64,000 nt of DNA from JAANXG01 sp049583715 (lineage in GTDB: Bacteria; Pseudomonadota; Gammaproteobacteria; Arenicellales; JAANXG01), in the NCBI GenBank assembly GCA_049583715.1, contig JBAUWJ010000279.1:18631-82630 (forward strand), written 5' to 3'. Positions 1 to 8,401 of the stretch are shown one piece after another. Positions within the stretch are counted from its first letter, which is position 1; every line of letters begins with the position of its first letter. Under the pieces are notes generated by a model. It saw only the letters and a program-made list of their open reading frames with translations, did no database searches and was not told the DNA's origin. Both the position numbers and the translations under genes were made by a program.

Positions 1-2
1 AG

Positions 3-347
3 GGCGAGGTCGGCTCGGCCTGCTCCATGGCCGCCGGTGCCCTTGCGGAAGTCCTCGGCGGCACACCCGAGCAGGTGGAGAACGCCGCGGAGATCGCCAT
101 GGAGCACAATCTGGGCCTCACCTGCGACCCGGTGGGAGGCCTGGTTCAGATCCCCTGCATCGAGCGCAACGGCATCGCCGCCACCAAGGCCATCAACGCC
201 GCCCGCCTGGCCCTGCACGGCGACGGCCGCCACTACGTCTCCCTCGACAAGGTCATCAGAACCATGCGCCAGACCGGCGCCGACATGAAAACCAAGTACA
301 AGGAAACCTCCCGCGGCGGTCTGGCGGTAAACGTCATCGAGTGTTGA
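3..347 (+). CDS. sdaA: L-serine dehydratase, C-terminal part (partial gene)
   Basis: Only the last 114 codons lie in the window; the gene runs off the left edge. The product deaminates L-serine to pyruvate and ammonia using an oxygen-sensitive Fe-S cluster. The visible part is the catalytic alpha domain: GEVGSACSMAAG at the edge, MEHNLGLTCDPVGG, then VQIPCIERN and the terminal TSRGGLAVNV stretch, all typical of the family. Three cysteines (codons 7, 41 and 52 of the fragment) are the expected Fe-S ligands. The last residue is Cys; in some family members a C-terminal Cys reaches into the active site, so a similar role is possible but inferred. The next gene is on the opposite strand, so this gene ends its own transcription unit. 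Confidence 0.93.
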   Translation, partial: GEVGSACSMAAGALAEVLGGTPEQVENAAEIAMEHNLGLTCDPVGGLVQIPCIERNGIAATKAINAARLALHGDGRHYVSLDKVIRTMRQTGADMKTKYKETSRGGLAVNVIEC

Positions 348-386
348 GTGCGTTTCACTCTACCTCGATATGGAGCCATGAGGGAG

Positions 387-425
387 CCCCTTCTGCCCCT
401 GAGAGCAAAAGGGCAGGTTGAGGGG
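387..425. repeat. Imperfect inverted repeat after sdaA
   Basis: Outer arms cccc (387-390) and gggg (422-425) enclose inner arms ctgccc (393-398) and gggcag (411-416). It could fold just after the sdaA stop codon, but no T-run follows, so it is only a weak terminator candidate. It lies at the left of the repeat-rich gene-free stretch 348-763. Confidence 0.4.
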
Positions 426-452
426 TGGCGGCGTAGCCGCCTGGTTTCCACC

Positions 453-490
453 ACCCTCACCCCAACCCTCTCCCGCGAGCGAGAGAGGGA
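453..490 (+). repeat. Dispersed palindromic intergenic repeat, copy 1
   Basis: A CCCTCACCCCAACCC block is followed by a ctctc...gagag hairpin. A related sequence in the opposite orientation lies at 18438-18473 (hairpin, then GGGGTGAGGG). Two inverted, diverged copies in separate non-coding gaps mark a dispersed intergenic repeat family. No coding potential is seen. Confidence 0.55.
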
Positions 491-573
491 ACGCTGAAAC
501 CGCCCGAGGTGCTGATTGGTGCTGCCTCGGGCTTCGTCAGTGCTTTCCCCGAACAAAGGGAGCGGCGTGTCCA

Positions 574-678
574 CATGGGCTGGGGAAGGTCTTTGTCGAC
601 CGTCTCGAGGCAGGAGCCGAGAGCGAGCCTACATGGACGTACTTGCGGCGTGTCGACAAAGGCCTTCCCCAGCCCATG
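574..678. repeat. 27-bp near-perfect inverted repeat with 51-base loop
   Basis: The left arm (574-600, starting catgggctgggg) is the reverse complement of the right arm (652-678, ending ccccagcccatg) with one mismatch. Neither arm is followed by a T-run. It lies between convergent sdaA and purA, where a bidirectional terminator or attenuating hairpin is possible, but a small mobile repeat is equally likely. Apart from the repeats listed separately, I see nothing else in 348-763. Confidence 0.8.
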
Positions 679-763
679 CTCTCCCGGGACCCGCCCACTG
701 GCACATACGTCCTGGTACGTCGGTCAGAACGGTCAGTGCCCCGAATTGAACGTCGGACGCATG

Positions 764-2059
764 CTACGCCTCGAACGGATGGCGGAGGCAAATGGTGTGG
801 ACGCGGTCCGGACCCGTCGAGATGATGTCGATGGGGACATCGGTGAGCTCCTCGATCCGGTTCAGGTAACGCTTGGCCGCATCGGGCAGGTCGTCCATGC
901 TCGTGGCGCCCAGCGTCGATGCCGACCAGCCCGGCAGCTCTTCGTAGACCGGCCGGCATTGCTCCAGCAGCTCCGCGCTGACCGGGGGATACTCCAGCCG
1001 AACGCCGTCGCGCTCGTACGCCACACAGATTTTCAGAGGATCGAGGCCGTCCAGCACGTCCAGCTTCGTGATGCACAGGCCGCTCAGACCATTGATGCGG
1101 GCGGCCTGCTTCAGCAATACCCCATCCAGCCAGCCGCAGCGCCGACCGCGCCCGGTCGTCGCGCCGACCTCCACGCCGCGCTCGCTCAGGGTCCTGCCGA
1201 CGGCGTCGTGGAGCTCGGTCGGGAACGGGCCGCTGCCCACCCGCGTGCTGTACGCCTTGACCAGGCCCAGGACGTAGCCGAGATGCATGGGCCCCACTCC
1301 GCTGCCCACCGCGGCCGCTGCAGCCGTGGTGTTGGACGAGGTCACGTACGGGTAGGTCCCATGGTCGATATCCAGCATGGTGCCCTGCGCGCCCTCGAAG
1401 AGAACCGAACGGCCGGCCTTGCGGTACTCGTCGAGCTCGGCCACGACATTCGCCATCAGGGGCGCCAGATATTCCCGATGCCGCATGCAGGCGTCGAGGA
1501 CCCGGCGATAATCGACCGTCTCGGCTCCGTAGAAGCGCTCCAGCACGAAATTGTGGTATTTCATGACGTCCTCGAGCTTGTCCGCGAACTGATCCGACTC
1601 GATCAGTTCGTCGAAGCGCAGGCCTCGTCTTGCCACTTTATCCTCGTAGGCCGGCCCTATGCCGCGTCCCGTGGTGCCGATCGCCCTGTTGCCCCGCTGG
1701 CGTTCTCGTGCCACATCGAGCGCCGCGTGGTACGGCAGAATCACCGGGCAGGATTCGCTGACGTGCAGGCGTGGAAACACCTCGATACCCTTGCCTTCGA
1801 GGGCGCGTATCTCGGTCTCCAGGGCATCGGGGGCCAGGACCACGCCGTTGCCGATGAAGTTCTGGGCGTCCGGCCTCAATATGCCGGAAGGGATCAGGTG
1901 AAGCACTGTCTTTTCCCCGTCGATCACCAGCGTGTGGCCGGCGTTGTGTCCACCTTGAAAGCGAACCACCGCATCGACGCGTTCCGTCAGCCAGTCGACG
2001 ATCTTTCCTTTCCCTTCGTCCCCCCACTGAGTGCCGATCAGCACGACGTTCTGACTCAT
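764..2059 (-). CDS. purA: Adenylosuccinate synthetase
   Basis: PurA joins IMP and aspartate using GTP to make adenylosuccinate, the first committed step from IMP to AMP, in the cytoplasm. The protein of 431 residues has the usual length. Motifs seen are the P-loop GTQWGDEGKGK at about residues 9-19 (Asp14 catalytic), GGHNAGHT at 36-43 (catalytic His42), and TTGRGIGPAYEDK further on. The start at MSQNVVLIG matches the family and is preceded by a GGAG ribosome binding site; reading further upstream only adds unrelated residues. Its ATG overlaps the hisZ TGA stop (ATGA), so it is translationally coupled as the last gene of the nnrD-to-purA operon. Confidence 0.98.
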   Translation of the reverse strand: MSQNVVLIGTQWGDEGKGKIVDWLTERVDAVVRFQGGHNAGHTLVIDGEKTVLHLIPSGILRPDAQNFIGNGVVLAPDALETEIRALEGKGIEVFPRLHVSESCPVILPYHAALDVARERQRGNRAIGTTGRGIGPAYEDKVARRGLRFDELIESDQFADKLEDVMKYHNFVLERFYGAETVDYRRVLDACMRHREYLAPLMANVVAELDEYRKAGRSVLFEGAQGTMLDIDHGTYPYVTSSNTTAAAAAVGSGVGPMHLGYVLGLVKAYSTRVGSGPFPTELHDAVGRTLSERGVEVGATTGRGRRCGWLDGVLLKQAARINGLSGLCITKLDVLDGLDPLKICVAYERDGVRLEYPPVSAELLEQCRPVYEELPGWSASTLGATSMDDLPDAAKRYLNRIEELTDVPIDIISTGPDRVHTICLRHPFEA

Positions 2060-3237
2060 GTTCTCCGCCCCCCGAACACCTCCACGCACCACCCGTCCGA
2101 GGACTTGACGAGGCGCCGGTCACACTGGCTCGCGAGCTGCGCCTCGGTCTCCCCGGGCAGGGCACGGATGACCCGCTCGCCGTCCGCTCTGAGCCGCTTC
2201 ACCGTTGAATCCAAGGCGGCGTCACTGTGCGCCGGTGCCAGAATGGCCGTGCCCGGGCTGTTGGATGCGTCGTAGCGCAGGAGCTGGCGCAGATCCGCGC
2301 TGAAACCCGTGGCCGGACGCGCCCGCCCGAAAGCCTTGCCGATCTCGTCGTAACGACCGCCCCGCGCCAGGGCGCGGCCATAGCCCGGTGTGTAGGCATT
2401 GAACACGGCGCCCGTGTGGTACCGGTAGCCCTCGAGATCCGACAGGTCGACCGTGATATGGACCCCCTTCAGGGTTCGGGTAAGACGCTCCACCAGCGCG
2501 GCCAGATTCGACAAGGCGGCGTCCGCGTGTGGAACCCGCTCGTAGAGACGCCGGGCCCTGTCGATCGTCGTTGTCCCTCCGCGCATCTCCAGCAACGACA
2601 GGAACGCCGGTCCCTGATCAGGAAATCCGGACAGTATCTCGCCGACATCAGGTCTGGACTGGCGCTTGAGCGCATCGAACAGCTCGTCCTCCAGGCCGTC
2701 GGGCAGTTCCGACCACTGCGTCAAAGCCCGATAGACGCCGACGTGACCCAGATGGAGATGCAGATCCGGCACGCCGGCCGCTTGCAGCACGTCCGCCATG
2801 GCCTCGGCGATCTCGCCGTCGGCGTCGCTTTCCGCACAGCCGTAGAGCTCGGCGCCGATCTGCAACGGCTCCCGGGCCGACTCTATCTCCCCGGGAGACG
2901 AGCGGAACACAGTGCCGCAGTAGCACAACCGCGAAGGACCCTCGTGGCGAAGGTAATGCGCATCCATACGGGCGATCTGCGGGGTGTGATCGGCCCGTAA
3001 CCCGAGCAGGCGGCCGCTGACCGCGTCCGTGAGCTTGGCTGTCTGGAGATCGAGGTCCTCCCCGACGCCGGTCAGCAGTGCGTCCAGGAATTCCACCAAG
3101 GGAGGCAGGACGAGGTTGAAGCCGCGCCGCTCCAGAACATCCAGCAGCCGTCGCCGCAATGCCTCCAGGCGCGCCGCGTCTCCCGGCAGAACTTCTTCGA
3201 TGCCTTCGGGCAAGAGCCACCGACCGGAGCGTTTCAT
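2056..3237 (-). CDS. hisZ: ATP phosphoribosyltransferase regulatory subunit HisZ
   Basis: HisZ is a catalytically dead paralogue of histidyl-tRNA synthetase that pairs with a short HisG to start histidine biosynthesis and transmits histidine feedback. The roughly 393-residue product keeps the class II core: LLPEGIEEVLP at the N-terminus, RADHTPQIARM and a motif-2-like CGTVFRSSPGE stretch. The C-terminal anticodon-binding domain of HisS is absent. The ATG at 3237 is favoured because a GGTGA-like site precedes it; TTG 3246 and GTG 3243 are alternatives. Finding hisZ between DUF2065 and purA is common outside the enterics and predicts a short-form hisG elsewhere. Real hisS lies at the other end of this window. 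Confidence 0.93.
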   Translation of the reverse strand: MKRSGRWLLPEGIEEVLPGDAARLEALRRRLLDVLERRGFNLVLPPLVEFLDALLTGVGEDLDLQTAKLTDAVSGRLLGLRADHTPQIARMDAHYLRHEGPSRLCYCGTVFRSSPGEIESAREPLQIGAELYGCAESDADGEIAEAMADVLQAAGVPDLHLHLGHVGVYRALTQWSELPDGLEDELFDALKRQSRPDVGEILSGFPDQGPAFLSLLEMRGGTTTIDRARRLYERVPHADAALSNLAALVERLTRTLKGVHITVDLSDLEGYRYHTGAVFNAYTPGYGRALARGGRYDEIGKAFGRARPATGFSADLRQLLRYDASNSPGTAILAPAHSDAALDSTVKRLRADGERVIRALPGETEAQLASQCDRRLVKSSDGWCVEVFGGRRT

Positions 3238-3259
3238 TGTCACCAATGCAAAAGATCGG

Positions 3260-3454
3260 CTAGAAACGCACGATGTACAGCAAGACTGCCCCGACGCATA
3301 TCAGGATCAGGCCCATGCCACGAAGCTGACCATCGTTGAGACCCCGAATCAACTCCACTGTCTGCCTCCAGCGCTCCGGGTTGAGGAACGGCAGCAGGCC
3401 CTCGAAGATCAACACCAGTGCCAGCGCGGCGCCCAAGTCCTGCCAGCTGATCAT
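3260..3454 (-). CDS. DUF2065 small inner membrane protein (YjeT family)
   Basis: This 64-residue protein has two predicted transmembrane helices (about residues 7-24 and 46-62) joined by the short loop NPERWRQTVELIRGLNDGQ typical of DUF2065. Its biochemical role is unknown. In gammaproteobacteria it sits between hflC and purA, exactly as here apart from the extra hisZ, which suggests a role with the HflKC membrane complex or simply a conserved operon position. It is 17 bases downstream of the hflC stop codon. Confidence 0.85.
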   Translation of the reverse strand: MISWQDLGAALALVLIFEGLLPFLNPERWRQTVELIRGLNDGQLRGMGLILICVGAVLLYIVRF

Positions 3455-3471
3455 GCCGATGCGCGATGGAC

Positions 3472-4374
3472 CTACTGCACAGGGCTCGCCGGACGCTCGG
3501 CGTCCTTGGGCGGTGTGGCGTTGTTGAAATACTGGAAGAACTGGGAGTCCGGCTGCAGCACCAGCAGATCGCCCTTGTTGCTGAACGCCTTGTCATAGGC
3601 ATTCAGGCTGCGATAGAGCTTGTAGAACTCCTCGTCCTGACCGAACGCCTTTGCGTAGATATGCGTCGCCTCGGCATCGCCCTCGCCACGGAGCATCTGT
3701 CCCTGGCGCTTCGCATTGGCGATGATGATGCGCCTCTGCCGATCCGCATCCGCGCGTATCTTCTCGGCCTCTTCGGCGCCCTTGGCCCTGAGCTCCTTGG
3801 CAACCCGGGAGCGTTCGGCCTCCATACGCCGATAGACCCGCTCGCTGACCTCATCGACCAGATCCACGCGCTTCAACCTGACATCGACGATCTCCACACC
3901 GATCTCCTGCGCCTGCTCATTCGTAGCCTTCTGCACGAGATCCATGATCTTGGAGCGGTCTCCGGAAACGACCTCCTGAACGGTGCGCTTCCCGAACTGC
4001 TCCCGCAGGCTGTCATTCACCCGCTGCGCCAGGCGCCGCTCAGCCGCCGCCTTGTTGCCGCCCACGGTGACATAGTAGCGGGCGACGTCAGCCACGCGCC
4101 ACTTGACGAAGGAGTCCACCACGAGGTTCTTCTTCTCGTCGGTCAGATACTTCTGCGGACTGGCATCCATGGTCTGGATCCGCGCGTCGAACTTCTTGAC
4201 GTTGTTCACGAACGGAATCTTCCAGTGCAGGCCGGGCTTGTCGTTCGACCGCACGATCTCGCCGAACTTGAACACAATGGCCTTCTGACGTTCATCGACG
4301 GTGTACATGGAAGACGACACGAGCACCACTATACCCACGAGAATGATCAGGGTAAGCACGGCTTTCCCACTCAT
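3472..4374 (-). CDS. hflC: HflC, SPFH-domain regulator of FtsH protease
   Basis: HflC and HflK form a large cage in the inner membrane around the FtsH protease and modulate degradation of membrane proteins. The 300-residue product has one N-terminal transmembrane segment (about residues 5-24), an SPFH/band-7 domain beginning VDERQKAIVFKFGEI, and a coiled-coil region rich in Arg, Glu and Ala (ERSRVAKELRAKGAEEAEKIR). The ATG at 4374 follows a GGGAGGAG ribosome binding site; a GTG at 4380 overlapping the hflK stop is the alternative. It is tightly coupled to hflK. Confidence 0.96.
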   Translation of the reverse strand: MSGKAVLTLIILVGIVVLVSSSMYTVDERQKAIVFKFGEIVRSNDKPGLHWKIPFVNNVKKFDARIQTMDASPQKYLTDEKKNLVVDSFVKWRVADVARYYVTVGGNKAAAERRLAQRVNDSLREQFGKRTVQEVVSGDRSKIMDLVQKATNEQAQEIGVEIVDVRLKRVDLVDEVSERVYRRMEAERSRVAKELRAKGAEEAEKIRADADRQRRIIIANAKRQGQMLRGEGDAEATHIYAKAFGQDEEFYKLYRSLNAYDKAFSNKGDLLVLQPDSQFFQYFNNATPPKDAERPASPVQ

Positions 4375-4376
4375 GA

Positions 4377-5600
4377 TCACTCCTCCCTCTGGCGCAGATT
4401 CAGCCGGCTGCGTGCGTCCCGCACGTCGGACCCGCTTTGATCCGACGACGCCGACGACGACGATGATGACGACGACGAGGACGGCGACACACCTCCAGTG
4501 CTGCTCGAATTCGAGCGTCGCTCCTTGAGCAGCTGATCCAGGGGCAGATACATCACGTTGTTTCCGGCCTTCTGGTCGATCAGGATCTTGCTGGAGTTCG
4601 TCAATACCTTTTCCATCTTTTCCAGGTAGAGACGTTGGCGCGTGATTTCCGGGGCCTTCTTGTATTCCTTCAGAATCTGTTCGAAGCGCGACGTGTCGCC
4701 TTCCGCCCCGGCGATGGTCGCTTCCTTGTAGCCTTCGGCATCCTGGATCTCGCGTGCCGCCGCTCCTCGCGCGCGGGGCAGGATGTCGTTCCGGTACGCC
4801 TCCGCCAAGTTGATGATCCGGGCCTGGTCCTCCCGCGCCTTGACGGCGTCGTCGAATGCCGGCTTGACTTCCGCCGGCGGCTGCGCATCCTGCATTTCAA
4901 CCGCGATAATGTTGATGCCGGTCAGGTAACGATCGAGTATCTTCTGCAGAAGATCCTTTGTCTTCGCCACGATGTCGGCGCGGCCCTCGGTGAGCGTAAA
5001 GTCCATCGTATTGGTGCCCACGACCTCGCGAAGCGCACTTTCGGTCGCGCCTCGAACGACGTTCTGCGTTGGATCCGCCACGTGAAAGACGAGATCCTCC
5101 GGATTCTTGATGTCGTATTGCACGGCCAGCTTGACGTCCACGATGTTCTCGTCCTTGGTCAGCATCAAGGCCTCATGCGGCACCGACTGCTCCTGTCCTT
5201 CCCCCGTGCTCCGGTAACCGATTTCGACCGTGTTTACCTGCTGGACATTGACCGGAACCACCTGCTCGACGGGCCAGGGGATATGCCACTGCAGGCCGGG
5301 CATGGTGGTCGTCTGGAACTTGCCGAAGCGCAATACGACTCCGCGCGTGCCCTGGTCGACCACGTAGAACCCGGTCAACGCCCAGACCACGATCGCGACC
5401 ACGATGATCGCGACGATGCCGGCCGCACCCGGGAACGAAGTACCGCCGCCGCCGGACCCGCCGCCCGAGCCCCCGCCGAAGAACCCCTTCAGCGTCCTTT
5501 GAACGTTCTTGACGATCTCGTCCAGATCGGGCGGGCCACCCTGCCCACCCTTCTGGCCCCACGGGTCGTTACCGCCAGGCCCGGGTTGATTCCAGGACAT
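4377..5600 (-). CDS. hflK: HflK, SPFH-domain regulator of FtsH protease
   Basis: HflK is the partner of HflC in the HflKC-FtsH complex. The 407-residue protein opens with a Gly/Pro-rich cytoplasmic segment (MSWNQPGPGGNDPWG), then a glycine-serine linker, one transmembrane helix (about residues 59-79) and the SPFH domain (VVDQGTRGVVLRFGKF onward). The C-terminal tail carries an unusual serine tract (about residues 360-393). An AGGAG site lies 9 bases before the ATG. A 147-base gap separates it from hflX and may hold a promoter, though I found no clear -35/-10 pair. Confidence 0.96.
   Translation of the reverse strand: MSWNQPGPGGNDPWGQKGGQGGPPDLDEIVKNVQRTLKGFFGGGSGGGSGGGGTSFPGAAGIVAIIVVAIVVWALTGFYVVDQGTRGVVLRFGKFQTTTMPGLQWHIPWPVEQVVPVNVQQVNTVEIGYRSTGEGQEQSVPHEALMLTKDENIVDVKLAVQYDIKNPEDLVFHVADPTQNVVRGATESALREVVGTNTMDFTLTEGRADIVAKTKDLLQKILDRYLTGINIIAVEMQDAQPPAEVKPAFDDAVKAREDQARIINLAEAYRNDILPRARGAAAREIQDAEGYKEATIAGAEGDTSRFEQILKEYKKAPEITRQRLYLEKMEKVLTNSSKILIDQKAGNNVMYLPLDQLLKERRSNSSSTGGVSPSSSSSSSSSSASSDQSGSDVRDARSRLNLRQREE
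4441..4493. repeat. GAC/GAT trinucleotide tract encoding the HflK polyserine tail
   Basis: The plus strand reads as a near-continuous run of gacgac, gatgat and gaggac triplets. Read on the minus strand in the hflK frame, these are serine codons. It is a coding microsatellite in which slippage in multiples of three would change only tail length. Confidence 0.75.
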
Positions 5601-5747
5601 GAAAATATGCTCCTAAGCTGAGAGTATGGGAGACTGGTGTAAGGGAAGATCCTATCAGCTTACGCGTCGAGGAACGAATCGAGCCCTGATTCTAACAGAC
5701 CGCAAACAGCGCTTGCTGGCCGAAATCATCGCTTCGACGCCGCCTTC

Positions 5748-7067
5748 TCAGCCCGCCAGCGCCGCGGCAAACCCATCCTCCAGCACCGAGCAGAGGCTGA
5801 ACTCGGCGAGTTGGCCCGCTCGGCCCCACTGGGCCGCATCGATATCCACGTCCAGCATCCAACCTCCCTCACCGTCGAGCTGCTCGTGCACCACGACCGA
5901 ATGATCGTAGAGAAACGCCCTCACCCTCGCCGCCTGGGGCGGCACCCTCAGCCGCTCGTGCCGGCTGCCGCGAAACACGATGTACTCCAGCGCCCGGGAC
6001 AATGCTTCGATGCCGTCGCCGCGCCGCGCCGATATCCACACCGCGTTGGGCTGTCCATCGCCGGCGCGCTCCACCCGCGCCCGGATGCCGTCGCCGCAGT
6101 CGATCTTGTTGTACACCAGGAGGCGCGGCACGTCGGCGGCGCCGATCTCCTCCAGCACCTCATTGACGCGCCGGATGCGCTCGTCTCGATCGTCGGCCAC
6201 GCTGTCCACCACGTGCAGCAACAGGGACGCGTTGGAGACTTCCTCCAGGGTCGAGTGGAACGCCTGCACGAGAGAGTGTGGGAGCTGTCGTATGAACCCC
6301 ACCGTATCAGAGAGAACGATCTCGCGCCGGTCCGGCAGTACGAGCTTGCGCATGGTCGGGTCGAGCGTCGCGAACAACAGGTCCTCGACGTAAAGACTCT
6401 CGCCCGTCAGCCGGTTGAACAAGGAAGACTTCCCGGCGTTGGTATAGCCGACCAGGCACACGGTCGGGATGGGCACCTTGCGCCGGGACCTTCTGCGCAG
6501 CTCTCGCTGCGCGGATACCCGTTCGAGGCGCTTGTTCAAGTACTTGATGCGCTGACCGATCAAGCGCCGGTCCGTCTCGAGCTGCGTCTCGCCCGGGCCG
6601 CGCAGGCCGATGCCGCCCTTCTGGCGCTCGAGATGGGTCCAACCCCGCACCAGCCGGGTCGAGAGATGACGTAGCTGCGCCAGCTCGACCTGCAGCTTGC
6701 CTTCCCGGGTTTCCGCACGCTGGGCAAAGATGTCCAGGATCAACCCGGTCCGGTCCAGCACGCGGCAGGACAACGCCTTTTCCAGGTTGCGTTCCTGGAT
6801 CGGGCTCAAGGCGTGGTCGAAGATCACCAGCTCTCCCTGGTGCCGTTCCGCGGACTGCCGGAGCTCCTCCAGCTTTCCCTTGCCAATGAAGGTCGCAGGG
6901 TCCGGTGTGCGGCGCACGCCGGTGATGCGATCCCGAACCTCGGCTCCGGCGCTCCTGGCCAGCAGGGCAAGCTCCTCGATCGAGTCGCTGCGCTCGCCCG
7001 TCCGCGAATACTGATGGACGAGAAGCGTCCGCTCGGGTTGCCGCCCGGACGCGCTTCTCACAGGCAC
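5748..7067 (-). CDS. hflX: Ribosome-associated GTPase HflX
   Basis: HflX is a GTPase that binds the ribosomal large subunit and rescues or splits stalled ribosomes under stress. The 439-residue protein has the N-terminal HflX domain (FIGKGKLEEL), a coiled linker and GLRGPGETQLETDRR, then the G domain: G1 GYTNAGKSSL, G3 DTVGF and G4 NKID. A short C-terminal domain follows. The start is GTG at 7067; a second GTG at 7061 is possible and neither has a strong ribosome binding site. It lies just downstream of hfq, as in E. coli. Confidence 0.96.
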   Translation of the reverse strand: MPVRSASGRQPERTLLVHQYSRTGERSDSIEELALLARSAGAEVRDRITGVRRTPDPATFIGKGKLEELRQSAERHQGELVIFDHALSPIQERNLEKALSCRVLDRTGLILDIFAQRAETREGKLQVELAQLRHLSTRLVRGWTHLERQKGGIGLRGPGETQLETDRRLIGQRIKYLNKRLERVSAQRELRRRSRRKVPIPTVCLVGYTNAGKSSLFNRLTGESLYVEDLLFATLDPTMRKLVLPDRREIVLSDTVGFIRQLPHSLVQAFHSTLEEVSNASLLLHVVDSVADDRDERIRRVNEVLEEIGAADVPRLLVYNKIDCGDGIRARVERAGDGQPNAVWISARRGDGIEALSRALEYIVFRGSRHERLRVPPQAARVRAFLYDHSVVVHEQLDGEGGWMLDVDIDAAQWGRAGQLAEFSLCSVLEDGFAAALAG

Positions 7068-7090
7068 TTCGATCTCATGCGCTTCGGGTG

Positions 7091-7342
7091 CTACTCCTCG
7101 AGGCCGTCACCGCCATCGTCGTAGGGGATCTTCACCGATTTCGCCGGCACGATGGTCGAAATAGCGTGCTTGTAGATCATCTGGCTCACGCTGTTCTTCA
7201 GCAAAACCACGAATTGATCGAACGATTCGACCTGCCCTTGCAGCTTGATTCCGTTCACGAGATAGATCGAAACCGGTACTCGCTCCTTGCGCAAGATGTT
7301 CAAAAACGGGTCTTGTAGGGCCGTGCCCTTCTGTTGAGCCAT
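7091..7342 (-). CDS. hfq: RNA chaperone Hfq
   Basis: Hfq is a hexameric Sm-like RNA chaperone that pairs small RNAs with mRNAs. The 83-residue protein has the Sm1 motif (VNGIKLQGQVESFDQFVVLLKN) and the Sm2 motif YKHAIST. The C-terminal tail is short (KSVKIPYDDGGDGLEE) and acidic, unlike the long flexible tail of E. coli Hfq. A strong GAGGAG site lies 6 bases before the ATG. Confidence 0.98.
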   Translation of the reverse strand: MAQQKGTALQDPFLNILRKERVPVSIYLVNGIKLQGQVESFDQFVVLLKNSVSQMIYKHAISTIVPAKSVKIPYDDGGDGLEE

Positions 7343-7410
7343 TTCTTACTCCTCATTGTTATACATAATGCAGCGTCTTTGCCTGGGAATGCGGCTTCAA
7401 TTACCGGATT

Positions 7411-8376
7411 TCAAGCTTCACCCAGTCCCGGAAACACCGCCATAAACGGATGCGCCCCCAGGTACGTACGGACTCCATCGACGGCTCCACGATTGTCACT
7501 GTCAATCCAGGTGACCGCCGATTGCCTGCGCAGCCATGTCAACTGCCGCTTGGCCAAGCGTCTCGTGGCAGCAATGCTTGCTTCCATCATGCGATTATAC
7601 CCGAGCCTGCCGCTCAAATAGTCTGCTACTTGTCGGTATCCGACCATCTTCAGCGACGGCGGTTCCGTGCCCCCCCCGTACGCCTTCAGCAACCCGGCCA
7701 CCTCCGTCACCAGCCCCCGCTCGAGCATCTGTTCGAAGCGCACCTCGATGCGCCGATGCAGGTTCTCCCGCAGGGCCGGGGCCAGGGCGAGCTTGATCAA
7801 AGGCCGGGGCCCGGGCAAACACAAGGCGCCATTGCTCCCAAGCCGCCTTGCAACGTTTCGACCCGTCAGGACGTTGACCTCCAGCGCGCGCTGTATTCGT
7901 TGCCTGTCATTGGGGGAGATCTCCGCCGCCCGGCGGGGGTCCCGCTCCGCGAGCTCCCGGTGGAGCGCGGGCCACCCGCACTGCCGGGCGCGGGATGCGA
8001 TCTCCGCCCGCAGGCGAGGATCGGATGGAGGCAGCTCGGGCAGTCCGTGGAGCAAGGCGTCGAAGTAGAACATAGTGCCGCCGGTGAGCAGCGGAAGACG
8101 GCCACGGGCACGCACCTCCTCGATCAGGCGCAGCGCGTCCTCGCGGAACTGCGCCGCGGAGTAGGCCTGGTCCGGGTCCTTGATGTCGATCAGATGATGA
8201 CGGCAGGCCTCCCTCTCCTCGGCGCCGGCCTTCGCCGTTCCGATATCGAGCCCCCGGTAGACCTGCGCGGCGTCCACATTGATGATTTCCGCCGGATAGC
8301 GCCGGGCCAGGGCGCAGGCCATCGCCGTCTTCCCCGACGCCGTGGGACCCATCAGGAATATCACCGGGATCATCAT
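7411..8376 (-). CDS. miaA: tRNA dimethylallyltransferase MiaA
   Basis: MiaA adds a dimethylallyl group to N6 of A37 in tRNAs that read codons starting with U, including the tRNA-Ser genes of this window. The roughly 321-residue protein has the P-loop GPTASGKT, the DIGTAK motif, GGTMFYFDALLHGL and a C-terminal RQLTWLR. One oddity is NVDAAQVYRG, where most members have Asp-Ser at the DA position. Three start codons lie in a row (GTG 8379, ATG 8376, ATG 8373); the middle one is chosen. It sits 25 bases after mutL. Confidence 0.96.
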   Translation of the reverse strand: MMIPVIFLMGPTASGKTAMACALARRYPAEIINVDAAQVYRGLDIGTAKAGAEEREACRHHLIDIKDPDQAYSAAQFREDALRLIEEVRARGRLPLLTGGTMFYFDALLHGLPELPPSDPRLRAEIASRARQCGWPALHRELAERDPRRAAEISPNDRQRIQRALEVNVLTGRNVARRLGSNGALCLPGPRPLIKLALAPALRENLHRRIEVRFEQMLERGLVTEVAGLLKAYGGGTEPPSLKMVGYRQVADYLSGRLGYNRMMEASIAATRRLAKRQLTWLRRQSAVTWIDSDNRGAVDGVRTYLGAHPFMAVFPGLGEA

Positions 8377-8401
8377 CACCGCCCGCCAGTTTCCGGATCC
8401 A

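Noticed and set aside
509..2275. 588-codon open frame on the plus strand opposite purA
   Set aside because: It is antisense to a clear purA and its translation has no family resemblance; long antisense frames are expected at this GC content.
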